This document shows positions 1 to 11,896 of a stretch of 64,000 nucleotides of DNA, one piece after another (positions within the stretch are counted from its first letter, which is position 1; every line of letters starts with the position of its first letter). Source of the DNA: Caprella mutica (Eukaryota > Arthropoda > Malacostraca > Amphipoda > Caprellidae); the NCBI GenBank assembly GCA_947561585.1, contig CANNZV010001050.1, forward strand, positions 62,001-126,000. Direction: 5' to 3'. Under the pieces are notes generated by a model. The model was given only the letters and a program-made list of their open reading frames with translations, was not told where the DNA came from and searched no databases. The translations under genes and the position numbers were made by a program.

Positions 1-480
1 AAGCAAATTTTAGTAGGGGTTAAACGTCTGCTTCGACCATATCGTTGACGTCAAAAGGAACTTAAATACAAGGAACTAGAAGAAGCAGTCAGAAAAGAAA
101 ATGGCTCCATGAACAAAGTCACCAACCACCGTCGGTGACAAAGCTCATGGATTCAGAAAAGCTACTCCTTGAATGCCGTCACTTACAAAGGAATGTGACG
201 AAACGGGACACAAGCACTGGTGGCTGCACTCACACGGATGGAAGAGGAAAATGAAGAGGTGATAATAAATGAAACCTAACATAAAATCTAAGACCTCGTA
301 TAGTTGAAGAGCATTACTCTAGCGTTATCCTCTAAAACTGCAAGTAGTAAGTATTAAAAATGATGAACATGGTAAAAAGGAAGAAAAGACAAATGCATAA
401 TTATTGCACAATCCTAATTACAACAGTTCTTGCCCCCTTCATTTTCCATTCACCACAGACAGTTTCAGGATACAGCCCCT
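1..480 (+). repeat. Interspersed repeat family A, copy 1
   Basis: About 480 bases of a dispersed repeat, probably cut by the window edge. Segments such as the GGAAGAGGAAAATGAAGAGG stretch near 240, the block around 310-345 (TTGAAGAGCAT, TATCCTCTAAAACTGCA) and the edge motif GTTAAACGTCTGCTTC near 21 recur at 28084-28290, 41350-41640 and, inverted, 18360-18640. No open frame of interest. Type unknown: it could be a SINE or a short non-autonomous DNA element. Confidence 0.7.
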
Positions 481-651
481 TGACAGAGCTCAATAATTGA
501 AGCATTTTGGTGTAAAAATTTTACGTATTTTTAATTTTGTCAATTAAAAGTTACATATTAAAATGCTGGGACACATATGTCTAATTCGTAGTGAAAGGGC
601 TAAATTTTTCAAATAAAATTCTATAGAAATTAAATGGTATAGCTTAATACA

Positions 652-1050
652 TTAAGTCCGACACCCCAATAGTCAGTCCGACAGTTACATCTTTCTGTAT
701 TATTATTTCTCGTTTCATTTTTCAATTGAAATAAAAATTATAATTAAATAGATATAGGTACTAGACTACATATATACATATAATATATATATACATAACT
801 TATATAAACAATTCAGTAATTTTCCTTAATTTCATTTTTCTAATGTTATATGTATTCCTATCTAATTTATTCTAATATTATTAAAAGCTGTCCCTCATTC
901 GATTTCATCATTTAATGTAGTTTTATTGTATCCGCTAGTTGTACTGCACACTTATTGATTATTTAATAACCGAGCAGGACGACATATAAATTTGATGTTG
1001 AATCGGTAATAAACTACAGAAGTGTCGGGCTAATGGGGTGTCGGACTAAT
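652..1050. mobile_element. MITE with imperfect terminal inverted repeats
   Basis: The left end (AGTCCGACACCCCAATAGTC, from about 655) is matched in inverted orientation by the right end (GGGGTGTCGGACT, ending about 1047). The paired arms run about 30 bases with a few mismatches. The interior is AT-rich and non-coding. An internal stretch near 928-978 resembles 14203-14255 inside the hAT element further downstream. I could not fix a target-site duplication, so the superfamily is open. Confidence 0.6.
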
Positions 1051-1165
1051 AGATAGTAACCATACATTTTGATATTGATAATGCTGTGAAGCCTAATTGC
1101 CCATAATCATTGCAGTGCAATAACTTTAAATTAATATTGAAAAATCCTGACCAATGATCAAGGAT

Positions 1166-1845
1166 AAAATTCGGTGTAATTCGGTACTCAGTGTAGTGTT
1201 ATCTGGTATAATTATGTGTAATTCGGTAAAATCAGGTATAATTCGGTGTTGATTATTGTGTAATATAGTGTTATTCGGTATTAAGTATAGTGTAATTTGG
1301 TATTGAGTAGCCTATAGTGTAATTTGGTAGTCAGTGTAGTGTAATTCGGTATTGAGTATAATGTAATTCGGTATAATTCTGTGTAATTCAGTTTTCAGTA
1401 TAGTGTAATTCGGTATAATCAAGTATAATTCGGTATTGATTATTTTGTAATATAGTGTAATTCGGTATTGAGTATAGTGTAATTCGGTATAATTCTGTGT
1501 AATTCGGTATTCAGTATAGTGTAATTCGGTATTATTCGGTGTAATTCTGTGTAAGTCGGTATAATCATGTGTAATTCGGTATTCAGTGTAGTGTAATTCG
1601 GTATAATCAGGTGTAATTCGGTATTGAGTATTATGTAATTCGGTATAATTCTGTGTAATTCGGTATTCAGTATAGTGTAATTCGGTATAATCAGGTGTAA
1701 TTCGGTTATTGATTATTGTTTACTATAGTGTAATTCGGTATTGAGTAATAGTGTAATTTGGTATAATTTGGTGTAATACGGTGTAATTTGGTATAATTCG
1801 GTATTGAGTATAGTGTAATTCGGTATAATTCGGTATTTAGTGTAA
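1166..1845. repeat. Degenerate tandem array based on GTGTAATTCGGTAT
   Basis: Dozens of imperfect copies of GTGTAATTCGGTAT/ATTGAGTATA-type units, with variable spacing of roughly 11-22 bases. Higher-order blocks (the TTGATTATTNTGTAATATAG segment) recur within it. No coding potential. Confidence 0.85.
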
Positions 1846-1909
1846 CCCGAAAATTGGATATTTCTTGCCAATTAAAAATGGAGAGAAAAAAATTGCCCTC
1901 AAAATCTCG

Positions 1910-2110
1910 CCAATATATTGGCTAGTTTGGACATACTTCATTACCTGGCACATGCATTAGGCATGAATCATGAGGATATTTTAAAGTGTAAAATCCTCAC
2001 TAGGGTCTAGGAAGTCCAATTTCTTCTTTAAAGTATCTTAAATGTGGCGACCTGGATACATTTTCTCACTAAACTGGCGACTTTCCTGCCACACTTCGAA
2101 ACATGGAAAA
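1910..2110. repeat. Interspersed repeat fragment (family D)
   Basis: The stretch around 2025-2105 (AACTGGCGACTTTCCTGCCA and flanks) is closely repeated at about 7005-7090. The CACATGCATTAGGCATGAA segment near 1950 resembles 5485-5530. The pieces mark a dispersed repeat of unknown type scattered over the first 10 kb. Confidence 0.55.
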
Positions 2111-2140
2111 AAAATTCCACTTGTCAAGTTGTTGGAAATT

Positions 2141-2380
2141 CCAGTCTGTATTTGATGCACAAAATCCCACTTCTTTTAAAAAGCTGAAAAAATCAACCAT
2201 AAATTTCCAATAATTTTAAATTTTGCCGATCCACCAACATTTTACCCATTTTCCCATTGAAATTTAATGGTAACATAGGAATAAATAGCTAAAAATCCAC
2301 CGACTTTGGTAGAATTTTATTTTCAAAGGAAAAATATTCCACCGACAAGTCGGTGGAATTTACCACGAAATACAGACTGG
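2141..2380. mobile_element. Short MITE with CCAGTCTGTATTT ends
   Basis: The element starts CCAGTCTGTATTT and ends AAATACAGACTGG, a 13-base perfect terminal inverted repeat. The interior near 2340 contains the palindromic CCACCGACAAGTCGGTGG. A diverged relative covers about 9058-9220. A target duplication is not evident. Confidence 0.65.
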
Positions 2381-2421
2381 TACATCAGGTAAGATAATAA
2401 TGTCAGTTCAACTCATACAAA

Positions 2422-4847
2422 TTAGGGTGGAGCGAAAAACACTTTTTTCTATAAATAACTTGGAATAGTTGGGAAATTGTGCGAATGTAGCCCACTTGAA
2501 AGTATAAAAAAATTCAAGTCTCTAATCCAATATCTTCAGGTGCCCCAAGGGGCCTCAAAATCGAATATTGGTTGAAAAAATATTTTTTTTTAAAAAGGTT
2601 TATTTTTTGAAAATTTATTTTATTAGCTTGGAATACCAATAATATGTTTCATATTGACCATATAATGTTCACCAAAAAATTAGAAAACATTCTATTAATA
2701 TTCAGAGGTGCCCCAAACACTTTGTATTATAGCGCTGAAAATGAATGATAGCAGTGCGGCAGAGGTTCTGCGAGGATATAGCAAGGGACCATGTCATTTA
2801 GATTCAGTCACATAAGAAGGCAGAAAAATACTTGTCTGCTCTTGCCTTAGCTTGTGATAGAACAGGCGTATCAGATAGATCAGCCGCGATTATAGCAAGT
2901 TCTGTGTTACATGATGTAGGCATTGTATCCCACGCTGATTCAAATAGCGTAATTGACAGAAGTAAAGTTATGAGAGAAAGAAAGAGGACAAGATCAACAT
3001 TGCAGAGAGAGACACAAACTAACAAGCCTCTTTGCAGTATATACTTTGATGGTAGAAAAGACCTAACAATCACGATAGATAAAAAAGGAAATAAATATTA
3101 TCGCCAAAAAAAAAAATAAGAACACATAACCCTATTGCAAGAACCGGAATCGCGATATTTCGGACACCTTGTAATGACCTCAGGAAATGCCAAAGATATT
3201 GCATGTGGAATATTGAAATACTTAGAGGCTAAAAATATTGATGTTACAGAATTACAAGCAGTAGGATGCGACGGTACTGCTGCAAATACTGGCGTGAAAG
3301 CAGGTGCCATACGAATAATGGAACAAAAGATAGGAAGGTCATTACAATGGATCGTTTGTTTATTGCACGCCAATGAACTTCCTTTAAGGCATCTCATCCA
3401 AAAAATAGATAAAAAAACAACTGGACCTCTCTGCTTTACAGGACCCATTGGAAAACAACTTGTTGATTGTGAGAAACATCCGATTGTTGAATATGAAAGG
3501 ATTGCAGTTGAAATTGAACCGGATGATCGATCGGATCTTAGTACAGATCTAAAATACTTGTTGGAAATCCACCACGCAGTATCTTCGGGCACATGCAATC
3601 AAGATCTGCTCTTACGTAATCCGGGTAAGATGGCTCATTCACGATGGCTTACCACTGCCAACCGTATATTACGGTTATATGTTTCAACGCAAACTCCATC
3701 AGACAACATGCTTTCAATCGTCCATTATATAATGCAGGTTTACGCGCCAATGTGGTTCCGCATTAAAAGAATCTTTTCTTTGGCTAATGGTGCGAAACAT
3801 CTGTTCAGTATGATGCAACTTTCACGATCACTAGATAAAAATATCAAAAACATGATTGATCTTGTTATTCAAAGAAATGGTTATTTTGGGCACCCGGAAA
3901 ATATATTGCTTCCAATGATTAAAGATGATAGACCTGCTGTAAGAGAACTTGGATGGCGCAGAATTGAAAATGCGAGTAACAGCAAAGCACCTCCAAGAAT
4001 ATTTCAAGTACTAGAACTCACATTTGAAGCATCTGAATATTGGGTCATAATTAACTGGCAAAAACAGCAAATAACTATACCACCAATTATTAACGATATT
4101 TCTGATGAACAGATGGAAATATTTATAACATCAAGAGACTCAATTGATTTGCCTAACTTCCCTTGCCACACACAGGCTGTAGAACGATATATTCATTTAG
4201 AGACAGAAGCGTCAGGTTCTATTTGTGGCACAGAGTCAAGAGACGGATTTATTAGAGCAAGAGTAGAATCTCGCTAAAGGATGAAAAAATTTGATACAAA
4301 ATATGAATTTCAAACTTAATTAATAGTAGCTACTATTCAGCATGGTTGGGTGGTTGGGCTGGGTAGGGTGGAATTCGAATTGCAGCAAATTCCACGTAGT
4401 GAGTTCTGGGTTATTATGATCAGAGTGTCATAAAAAGCTAAGAGCTGCAAATAATATGTCTTTATTGAGTGTTTGTATAACTAAATTCTAAATAAAAGTG
4501 TTTTTAAAATTCTCAGAAAATACGATATTTTTCACGCTGTTGGGCACCTCAAAGAAATGACGTACAAAGTTTGTACATAATTTATATTAATTAACATCTG
4601 TTTCCCGATACTTTTAGTGCTATTCCAATAAAATATTGAAGAAAAAACAAATTGTACATATGATCATATTTTTTATTATTTCGGGTATAAAACTACATTT
4701 TTAACCTCTTTGGGGCACCTCAAAAAATAAATCACAGACATTTCAAACTTTTTTTACGTGAAACTAACTTCATTTCGCACAACTTTCTCGCTATTCCAAT
4801 CAAATAAAAAAAAAGTTGCAAAAATGGCCATTTTCGCTCCACCCTAA
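2422..4847 (+). mobile_element. hAT-like DNA transposon, nearly full length
   Basis: Perfect 17-base terminal inverted repeats, TTAGGGTGGAGCGAAAA at the left and its reverse complement at the right, bound a 2.4-kb element. Subterminal motifs also occur in opposite orientation: AGGTGCCCC near 2540 and 2705, and GGGCACCT near 4545 and 4713. That layout is typical of cut-and-paste elements whose transposase binds multiple subterminal sites. The interior carries one long reading frame described separately. I see no convincing target-site duplication, so the superfamily assignment (hAT-like) rests only on the protein and the layout. Confidence 0.75.
2802..4277 (+). pseudogene. Transposase-like protein with one in-frame stop
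   Basis: One frame is open from 2802 to the TAA at 4275 except for a single TAA at 3117-3119, directly after a run of A residues. The downstream part (3120-4277, about 385 codons) is fully open. It has the look of an RNase H-type transposase: a VGCDGTAANTG motif, then CLLHANELPLRHL, GPIGKQL, SRWLTTANRILRLY and a C-terminal ESRDGFIRARVESR. Related proteins are common as anonymous multicopy genes in aphids, Hydra and other animals (from memory of the family, not a search). The reading continues in the same frame on both sides of the stop, and the residues just after it still fit the conserved context. One recent substitution or a slip in the A-tract is therefore the simplest lesion. The N-terminus is unclear because a stop closes the frame at 2799. 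Confidence 0.7.
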
Positions 4848-5021
4848 TACCCATGTTACAGAGTATGTCAGTTAAAGCCAATTAATTGGCTTAGTTAGAT
4901 CTCTATTTTCTAAAGGTCAAAACGTCAAAACTCAGATAGGTATGTCTAATTGGCTTAATATTTTAAATTAATTCCTATATTCCCATGTTAATCTTGACTT
5001 TTTTCCCCAAGACTTTTTCTT

Positions 5022-5250
5022 TCTGCCAGTCTGCCAAATATGGGACATTTTTAACATTTTCTGTGCAAACAATCCTTAGTTTTCTCCTATATTTAGCCAG
5101 TCTGCAGTCTGCCAAATATGGGACATTTTTAACATTTCCTGTGCAAACCATCCTTAGTTTTCTCCTATATTTAGCCAGTCTGCAAAACGTGGGACATTTT
5201 TAACATTTTCTGTGCGAACAATCCCTAATTTCCTCCTATATTTAGAATTT
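5022..5250. repeat. Three tandem copies of a roughly 70-bp unit
   Basis: The segment beginning near GCCAAATATGGGACATTTTT and running through TTTTCTCCTATATTTAGCCAG is present three times, with a few substitutions. Open frames across it are a by-product of the repetition. Confidence 0.75.
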
Positions 5251-5705
5251 ACATGTATTTTACTGAGAACAGAAGTCAAAATAGATGATTTCTTCAATTT
5301 TCTTGAAGAACAGCGACTCAGTGAGTTTACCAGTTCGGCAGTTCCTTCAGTCTAGATATTTAGCGGATTTTAGCCATGTTTTAAAGTGTGGACAAATTCG
5401 CCAGTATTTTGGCGACTTTTGAGGGGTTAAATAAATTGAAAAACGTGTAAATAAGGAGTACATCACTCCCAAAATAGTCTCAAGAGATGCACATGCATCA
5501 GACGTGAAGCATAAGGATGTTTCCAAGTGTAAAATCCAGTCTGCAGAAACTGGTTATAGAAAAAAAATAACACTTGATTGGTGGAGTTTAAGAGTTTCAA
5601 TAGATTTCTCAAATATACAGATAATAGTTTAATAGAGATAACTAAGTTAAGTAAATAAATTAGCAAAGGGCGTTGCTTTCTAGGTTTCATAGAGATTTTG
5701 GGTAA

Positions 5706-6419
5706 TCAGTGTATTGGCAGTATATTCCGGTATGATGAGGGCTGTGGTGATCCGAGGAGACAACAAAGAGGAGGAACATAGTCTATCCTACGAATGAGCA
5801 GCCACACCTCCGGAATATTTGCATATCTGCCAAAAATCAATCAAATATAAACAAACAGATTTTTGGAAAAACAAATTAAATATAATATGAAAGACACAAT
5901 TGTTAACCACAACAAATTCAATTTACCTATAGCCAAAACTTGCTTGCCAAGATGAACCAGGGTGAGGAAGATAGTTATAAGGTGGTGCATCTTCTATACA
6001 GGGTCTAAGAATGTGAAGAAGTTTGGAATTAATGTAAAATTAAGCTATGAAAGTAAATTGTAATTTATTGATAATTTAAAACACTAAGTCAACTGACTTA
6101 TAGTTTAGTTCCACTAATAAGATTTAAATCAACAATCTAAAGTTATTTTTTAAGTAAAGGATTTTGATAAGTTTAAGTAAAGGATTTTAGTAAGTTTTGA
6201 GTAAATAATTTTAATATGATTTTAAGTAAATAATTTTAATATGATTTTAAGTAAATAATTTTAATATGATTTGATATTTCAAATTAAATAAATTTCTGAG
6301 GGTAAGGGTTATTCTGGTGTTCAGATTATATTCATAATACATTAAACAGCCCACAAAGCACACATTGTCACTCACTGCATTATATGGCTGTTCAAGGAAT
6401 TTGATCTGGTGTCGCCCAT
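5706..6419 (-). CDS. Candidate small three-exon gene, product unknown
   Basis: I do not recognise the product. Three GC-richer minus-strand segments join with canonical borders and matching phase. Exon a is 6376-6419, from an ATG to donor GCA|GTGAGT. Exon b is 5927-6004, from acceptor TTAG to donor ATAG|GTAAAT. Exon c is 5706-5826, from acceptor GGCAG to a TGA. The joined reading gives 80 residues, with stretches such as CIEDAPPYNYLPHPGSSWQ and YANIPEVWLLIRRIDYVPP. Support is base composition, three good splice sites and phase agreement only. The true start may lie further upstream, since the frame stays open for a few more codons, or there may be more exons. It could also be a remnant of a longer gene. 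Treat it as a hypothesis. Confidence 0.33.
6165..6275. repeat. Short AT-rich tandem repeat
   Basis: Three to four copies of a unit built on TTTTAAGTAAATAATTTTAA; simple slippage-type sequence. Confidence 0.7.
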
Positions 6420-6794
6420 CCTTAGACATATCTCATCAGTCCAGTCAGACCCCGGGGTAGTTTTTACTCAAGCATGGTGTTGTTAGTTTTAGACGACAAG
6501 TAGATCCAGTGAATAGGAATGGTTAGAGTGGATGGGGAAGGTAGAGCAGCTAGAAGGTACGTCTGTCTGCTGTCGCTGTTGGAAGTGATCTGCCTTATGG
6601 CGGTTAGTTGTGGCCCAAGTAAGCAAAAAAGGCGAAGTTAAAATGCCGGCACAAGTAATGCGCTTATTTGGGCTGTATTACTGAAAAAATATGAATATCA
6701 TCGAATAATAAAATTAATCAGAAGTGAAAATTAAAATATTTACATAATTAGTGTATATTTTTATACACTGGTAAAGTGTTCATAGAGATCTCTT

Positions 6795-6925
6795 ATTCTG
6801 TTCGTAGCAAAATTAATGTAAATATAGGGATTAATTCAGAAGTGTTCGCAGCAAAATTAATGTAAATATAGGGATTAATTCAGAAGTGTTTGCAGCAAAA
6901 TTAATGTAAATATAGGAATTAATTC
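6795..6925. repeat. Tandem triplicate of a 43-bp unit
   Basis: Three copies of a unit containing GCAAAATTAATGTAAATATA followed by GGGATTAATTCAGAAGTGTT; the last copy is truncated. Confidence 0.75.
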
Positions 6926-7520
6926 AATTTTTTTGGAGAGAATATCCCAGATATCTCCCATATTATGTAGACTGGTGTAAAATCTTCACTAGGAAGTCAA
7001 ATTTCTCCTTTAAAGTACCATGAATGTGGTGTCCTGTTTCCATTTCCTCACCAAACTGGCGACTTTCCTGCCACAATTTGAAACATGGATATTTAGTACA
7101 TGTATTTTACTGAGAACAGAAGCCAAAATAGAGGATTTCTTGGAGAAAACTTTACCAGTTCCTGCAATCTGGTCTTTCTGTGACAAATCTGAGCTCAACT
7201 TTAAAAATTGTATATCTCTTCGGAAGATCTTGAATTAATTCTATGTTGGACCTAACCGTTAATTTAGCTGCGAGAGATTTTGAATAATTCCTATGTAACA
7301 ATTAACTTAGCTGCGGGAGCCGGCCAGTCTGCAAAACATTCACAATCAGTCCAGATATTTAATTTTTGGGGCAATTTGTCTCCAAAGATTTTCAAATTTC
7401 TTACTAAAATGTCCAAAAATCTCAAAACACTCAAATACTGTCGCCTTATAATTCGGGAGACTAATTTCAAGGCTTCAATAGATGCCGGATAAACTTCACA
7501 ACTTCGTGCATCTTTTGCAG

Positions 7521-8227
7521 ATTGGGGAGCCGGGAGATTCTGAATCTGCTACTGAGAGTCAGAGAGTAACGGCTAAGGCGGCTAAGAGTACCCTTTCATT
7601 GTATGTTGGACCCACCTCTAGTGATGATCCACTTACTTTGGAAGAATTTGTGCTCGTGAAAAGGACTCACAACAAAAGATTACTTGATCGAGCTTGCAGT
7701 AAACCTGAGTAGCCTGTCCAGGTAGAGAGCTGTAATCACCATAATGGCCAAGTACTGGTAATCTTCTCGGACTAAAGTTCACTTGGGTGGATGAAGGAGG
7801 AGGCAAAGAAGCTGGTTCCATTACCCAGATCCCGTAAGGATTACTGGGTTATGAGGCTGGGTGACTTTCTTCCTACTAAGAGATGTACTGCTTGGGTTCT
7901 GTTGGATGTGGCCGAGAGCAGGAAGGATCTCCTTCAGCTCTTGGAGGCGTCCAATACGAACCTATGTGTGGAGGTCTGCATCTCACCACTGAGGCACCAA
8001 CTGGCCAGGGCCATATTCGTAGGCGCGTCTGCGTCTTTGCTTTTGAAGAGGACACTTTTCAACTGCTGAAGGCTCTGCAGATGCAACCATTCTGTGGCAT
8101 GAGCAGATTGGAATTCAGACACCAATCGCCGGGAGCTCCGCTCCCAGCACTGAAGGCTCTGATCAACAGTGATGGAAGAGCTGCTTCTGGTATGGTGGTT
8201 TCCACTTCACCTGCAGACCATCTGTAA
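7521..8227 (+). other. Coding-like GC-richer segment, unidentified
   Basis: The patch begins after a good plus-strand acceptor (CATCTTTTGCAG, ending 7520) and stands out by its GC content. One frame is open from 7521 to a TAG at 7710-7712 and reads into residues such as SLYVGPTSSDDPLTLEEF. After a short gap the same frame is open from about 7791 to 8069, and another from 7883 to 8227. I recognise no family. It could be exons of an unfinished gene model, a captured host gene fragment, or part of an old transposon protein. No complete gene can be built from it. Confidence 0.3.
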
Positions 8228-9054
8228 TTAATTCAAAACCAAGGAGAAACTGTGCATCCCTGACATATACCACTTGTTACATCAACTTCTCCCACTTCTC
8301 TATTATTATATATTTCAGTTTTGATATATCTGAGCAACAATCTCTATCAACAGTGGATCACATTTATATTTTTTCATTACTGTGATGATACTTTATCTTT
8401 CAATAGAATCAAAGTCTTCTGGAAGTCTAAAGTAGTTACAAAAAGAAACTTTTGGATTTCTGGCTTTCATTTATACAATATCTTAAAATTAGCAAATTAT
8501 CTTCAATACTTTATCCTCTGGTGAATCCAGCTTGTAGCTCCAATAAACAATTTTGCTCCTTCATATGATCAAAAAATTTATCTTTAACAAGACTAATAAA
8601 AAGCTTATAGGATACATTATTGAGAGAGATATGTCTAAATTCATCACATTTTGGTTTGCTCTTCTTTGGTATCAATACAGTTTTAGACTTCTTCCAGTTT
8701 CAGGTACAGAACTTTCTTGAACCTTATTGAAACAAATTTTAAGTGAATTTATTCACTCAAAAACCTGAAAAGAAGAAGTGAAGGGCTAAAGGTCCTTCAA
8801 GATGCTTGACTAATGCCAATTTTTCTTCGAAATATTGTGTCCAAAAACAAATAATTTTCAACATAAGCCTATTGTAGGTATATTTTCCAGTCTGACTTTT
8901 TCTGAAAGTTGAAGAAATCAACAAACAAGTTAACAACCATGATTCATATAGTGTGGCATCACTGGCAAGAAATTCGTCAGTTAACCAGTTTGATGAAAAA
9001 ATGGATCTAGGTTGCCACATTTAATTTTTTTAAAGTAGATATTTGGCTTAGCTA
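8228..9054. other. No recognisable feature
   Basis: AT-rich sequence without convincing coding frames, repeats or RNA genes. Confidence 0.5.
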
Positions 9055-9510
9055 TTCCAGTCTGTATTTGGTGCACAAAATGCCACTGACTTTTTCAAAA
9101 TGCTGAAAAAATCCAACAATTTTCAATATTTTGGCTGATCCACCAACATTTTACCAATTCATCCACCGAAAAAAAATAGCTATAAATTCACCGACTTTGC
9201 TAGTATATTATTTTCAAATGCCAGTTTACACTATCTTGTCATACTTTTCATTTTTCACATAGTCACATCTAAGTTTTGACAAATTGATATGTAAGCCCAT
9301 AAATTGGCTGCTAGTATATTATTTTCAAATGCCATCTTACTCATATCTTGTTATACTTTTCATTTTTCACATAGTCATACTGGTATCTAAGTTTTGACAA
9401 ATTGATATGTAAGCCTTTAAATTGGCTTCAACTGACATACTCATATTAGTCTCCTTAAGGGCATAAGACTAGAACCAGACTGTATTTCATTGTAAATTTA
9501 CCGACATGTC
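9055..9510. repeat. Diverged MITE relative plus a local duplication
   Basis: Positions 9058-9220 resemble the 2141-2380 MITE (CCAGTCTGTATTTGGTGCAC, CGATCCACCAACATTT-like stretch). A segment of about 110 bases starting CTAGTATATTATTTTCAAAT is then present twice in tandem (about 9199-9310 and 9311-9425). Confidence 0.6.
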
Positions 9511-10741
9511 AGTGGAATTTTAACCTCTGTAAATTAAAATATTCTATATTTCTGACATAGTCGGCGTATTTTAGTTAATTTATAAGTATGTTTCGCCAGT
9601 CCGAAAATAACAACCGAGGTTTGATCTTTTGAAGATTAATCCTGGTTGCTAAAGCCTATACCTAATTCCTATGCACCCATTACCATCATCCCATGTTATT
9701 TGGTAAATTGCTGCACTCAAAAGTCAAATCCCAATTTCTGTATATAATCCTGAGTGTCTCCTGACTCTGAGATTTAAATTTGAGAGAGAGATACTCTCTG
9801 ACTTTTAGCATCAATGCAGCAGCAGATTCAAAATCTCCCACAGTTAAATTAATGGTTACACTGCTTACACAGAAATTAATTCAAAATCTCCTCCAGCTAA
9901 ATTAAAGGTAACATAGGAATTATTTCAAAATCTCTTACAGATATCTAAAATTGGGCTCAGATTTGTCTCAGAGTCTTTGAAAAATGTTCCATATTCTGCA
10001 GACTGGAGTCTGATGAAAACCTTTTCAGGCTCTCATGCTAATTAGTTCAGTTTAATCATACACCAAGCCAAAATCAATTAATTATTCACCATGACAGCCA
10101 AATCAATTAAACTCGTACTTAGCCACATCGGTAGCACAAAGCAGTAACTATCAGAGACAGCCGTTCCATACAAATGTTCGTGAACCCTGTTCGGACCGAA
10201 AAATGGGTTCGGAGGTACGGTTACGGAACTTCTTCAAATGAGTTTCTGACTTCCATGTTTGGAATGTCTTTTTCGTGAATCCAAACCTCTGTAACAATGG
10301 AAAAACTGAACTTGTAATTTTAAGTTTTGAATATGGATATTACGTTTTGTAATATTCTTAAATAACTTTGAAGGTCTCCTCCTCCACTCTAAATTAATAT
10401 TTATCTGTAATTGCTTGAAATATGTAGAACTAAGCTTATACAACATTATCATATCATCGTTAACAGAAAATAAATGGATCAAGTATTTGGCTATTCTTGT
10501 CAAAATTAAATCAATTGCAGTTAGGCCCCGCTTTTATTGAAGCAGTAATAGTTGAGACTCGCTAGACATGTCTATGTTATTATCGTTTGTAGGCATAGAA
10601 AACGAGACTATTTTTGAAGTGATCATTTCACATTAACTACAATAAACATCAATATTATTTTTCAGATGAGGTAATTAGAAGCAATTGGTTAGTTACTACA
10701 CTGATATAGTGAATCAATTAATCATGACTAATTTTAAATAT
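9511..10741. other. No recognisable feature
   Basis: AT-rich intergenic sequence. Fragments such as AATTCAAAATCTC recur locally, but I can support no gene, array or bounded element. Confidence 0.5.
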
Positions 10742-11896
10742 ATATTTAATAGTGATGGGACGATTAATCGGAATCGGGAATCAAAAGAATTGTGATTTTT
10801 TCGGGAATCGGCATCGGAATCATACGAACAGAAATACCTACGATTCCCGATTCCTTAGCATTGAGGTGGGCGTCTTTACTAGTTTTACTGCAAATCCTGG
10901 TAGCATAGATATGATAGTTAGCCATTCAAACCAAACTGTTTGTTTAGGGATAGATACTGTATGATAATAATGACAGTTCAACTGGTAGAAAAACAATTTA
11001 AAATTTAAATCGCGAGTCTTGACGCATAACGTAAAATATCTAATTATCAACAGAAGGTTATCAATATGCACCTACATTAACATTGTTTCTAAGTTTTGGA
11101 TTAGTTAAATCCATTAGTTTATGAGCTAATATCAGTGCAAAAAGACAATAAAAATTAATGCATATATAAGGACGCTCTAGCTCTAAATCGGACGTCTTTT
11201 CGCACCACGTATAATATGATTATTAATTCAATATCTTCCAATGATATCAATATACTAATTTATTAAATATGCAACATTGTTTCTATAGGTTCAGAAGCTG
11301 TTCTTTACGATGGCATAACCCAATATATCAGTTCATTATTTTCACACTAACGTATTTACGCGTGTATTTTCACACTAACACAAAAGTGATTTTTTTTATT
11401 AATAACGTGAATCGTACTTTATAGAAAAGAACTTCAACTATTTTCTGATTGTTTGAGCAAAATTTACAGTAAATACTAAATAGACCCATACTTTTTCCGT
11501 AATAGGATAATTGCAAACTATGCGGGATTTATCTTTTCACATGGCGCAATATTGAAGCTATGCATTCATAGTACTTGTTCAAACATAGGACGCTCTATCC
11601 AAGTGTTGTACAAGCTAATTTTTAACATCTTTTCCGAGGGTGTAGACTGTAGATTCGTAGAAGCTTCTCTTTACGATGGCGTAATCTAAATTTGGATTAG
11701 TCCCTTAGTTTTCAAGTTTATAGAAGTGCGTAAAGATGCAAACGAATTTCCGATGCGTAAGGACGAGCATCTTGACGTTAATAATTTATTTTTTAATGCA
11801 TTTATTAATTATATGAAGAATCGGAATCGTAATTTGCCTTTTTCCAAGAATCGTAATCGACCAAAAATTTGGAATCGTCCCATCATTAATATTTAA
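10742..11896. mobile_element. Non-autonomous hAT element with 8-bp target duplication
   Basis: The element body is 10750-11888 (1,139 bp), flanked on both sides by the identical 8-mer ATATTTAA (10742-10749 and 11889-11896). Its ends are TAGTGATGGGACGATT and AATCGTCCCATCATTA, a 16-base inverted repeat with one mismatch. Subterminal runs rich in GAATCGG/CGATTCC lie on both sides. The interior has no transposase frame but has an internal duplication around TTTACGATGGC (about 11305 and 11665). An 8-bp duplication with TAGTGATGGG-type ends is the hAT signature. Confidence 0.88.

Noticed and set aside
6519..6618. Plus-strand ATG frame with a hydrophobic, signal-like run ending at GTAAGC
   Set aside because: Signal-peptide-like but only 33 codons, with no downstream exon that joins in phase; it overlaps the region upstream of the minus-strand candidate gene.
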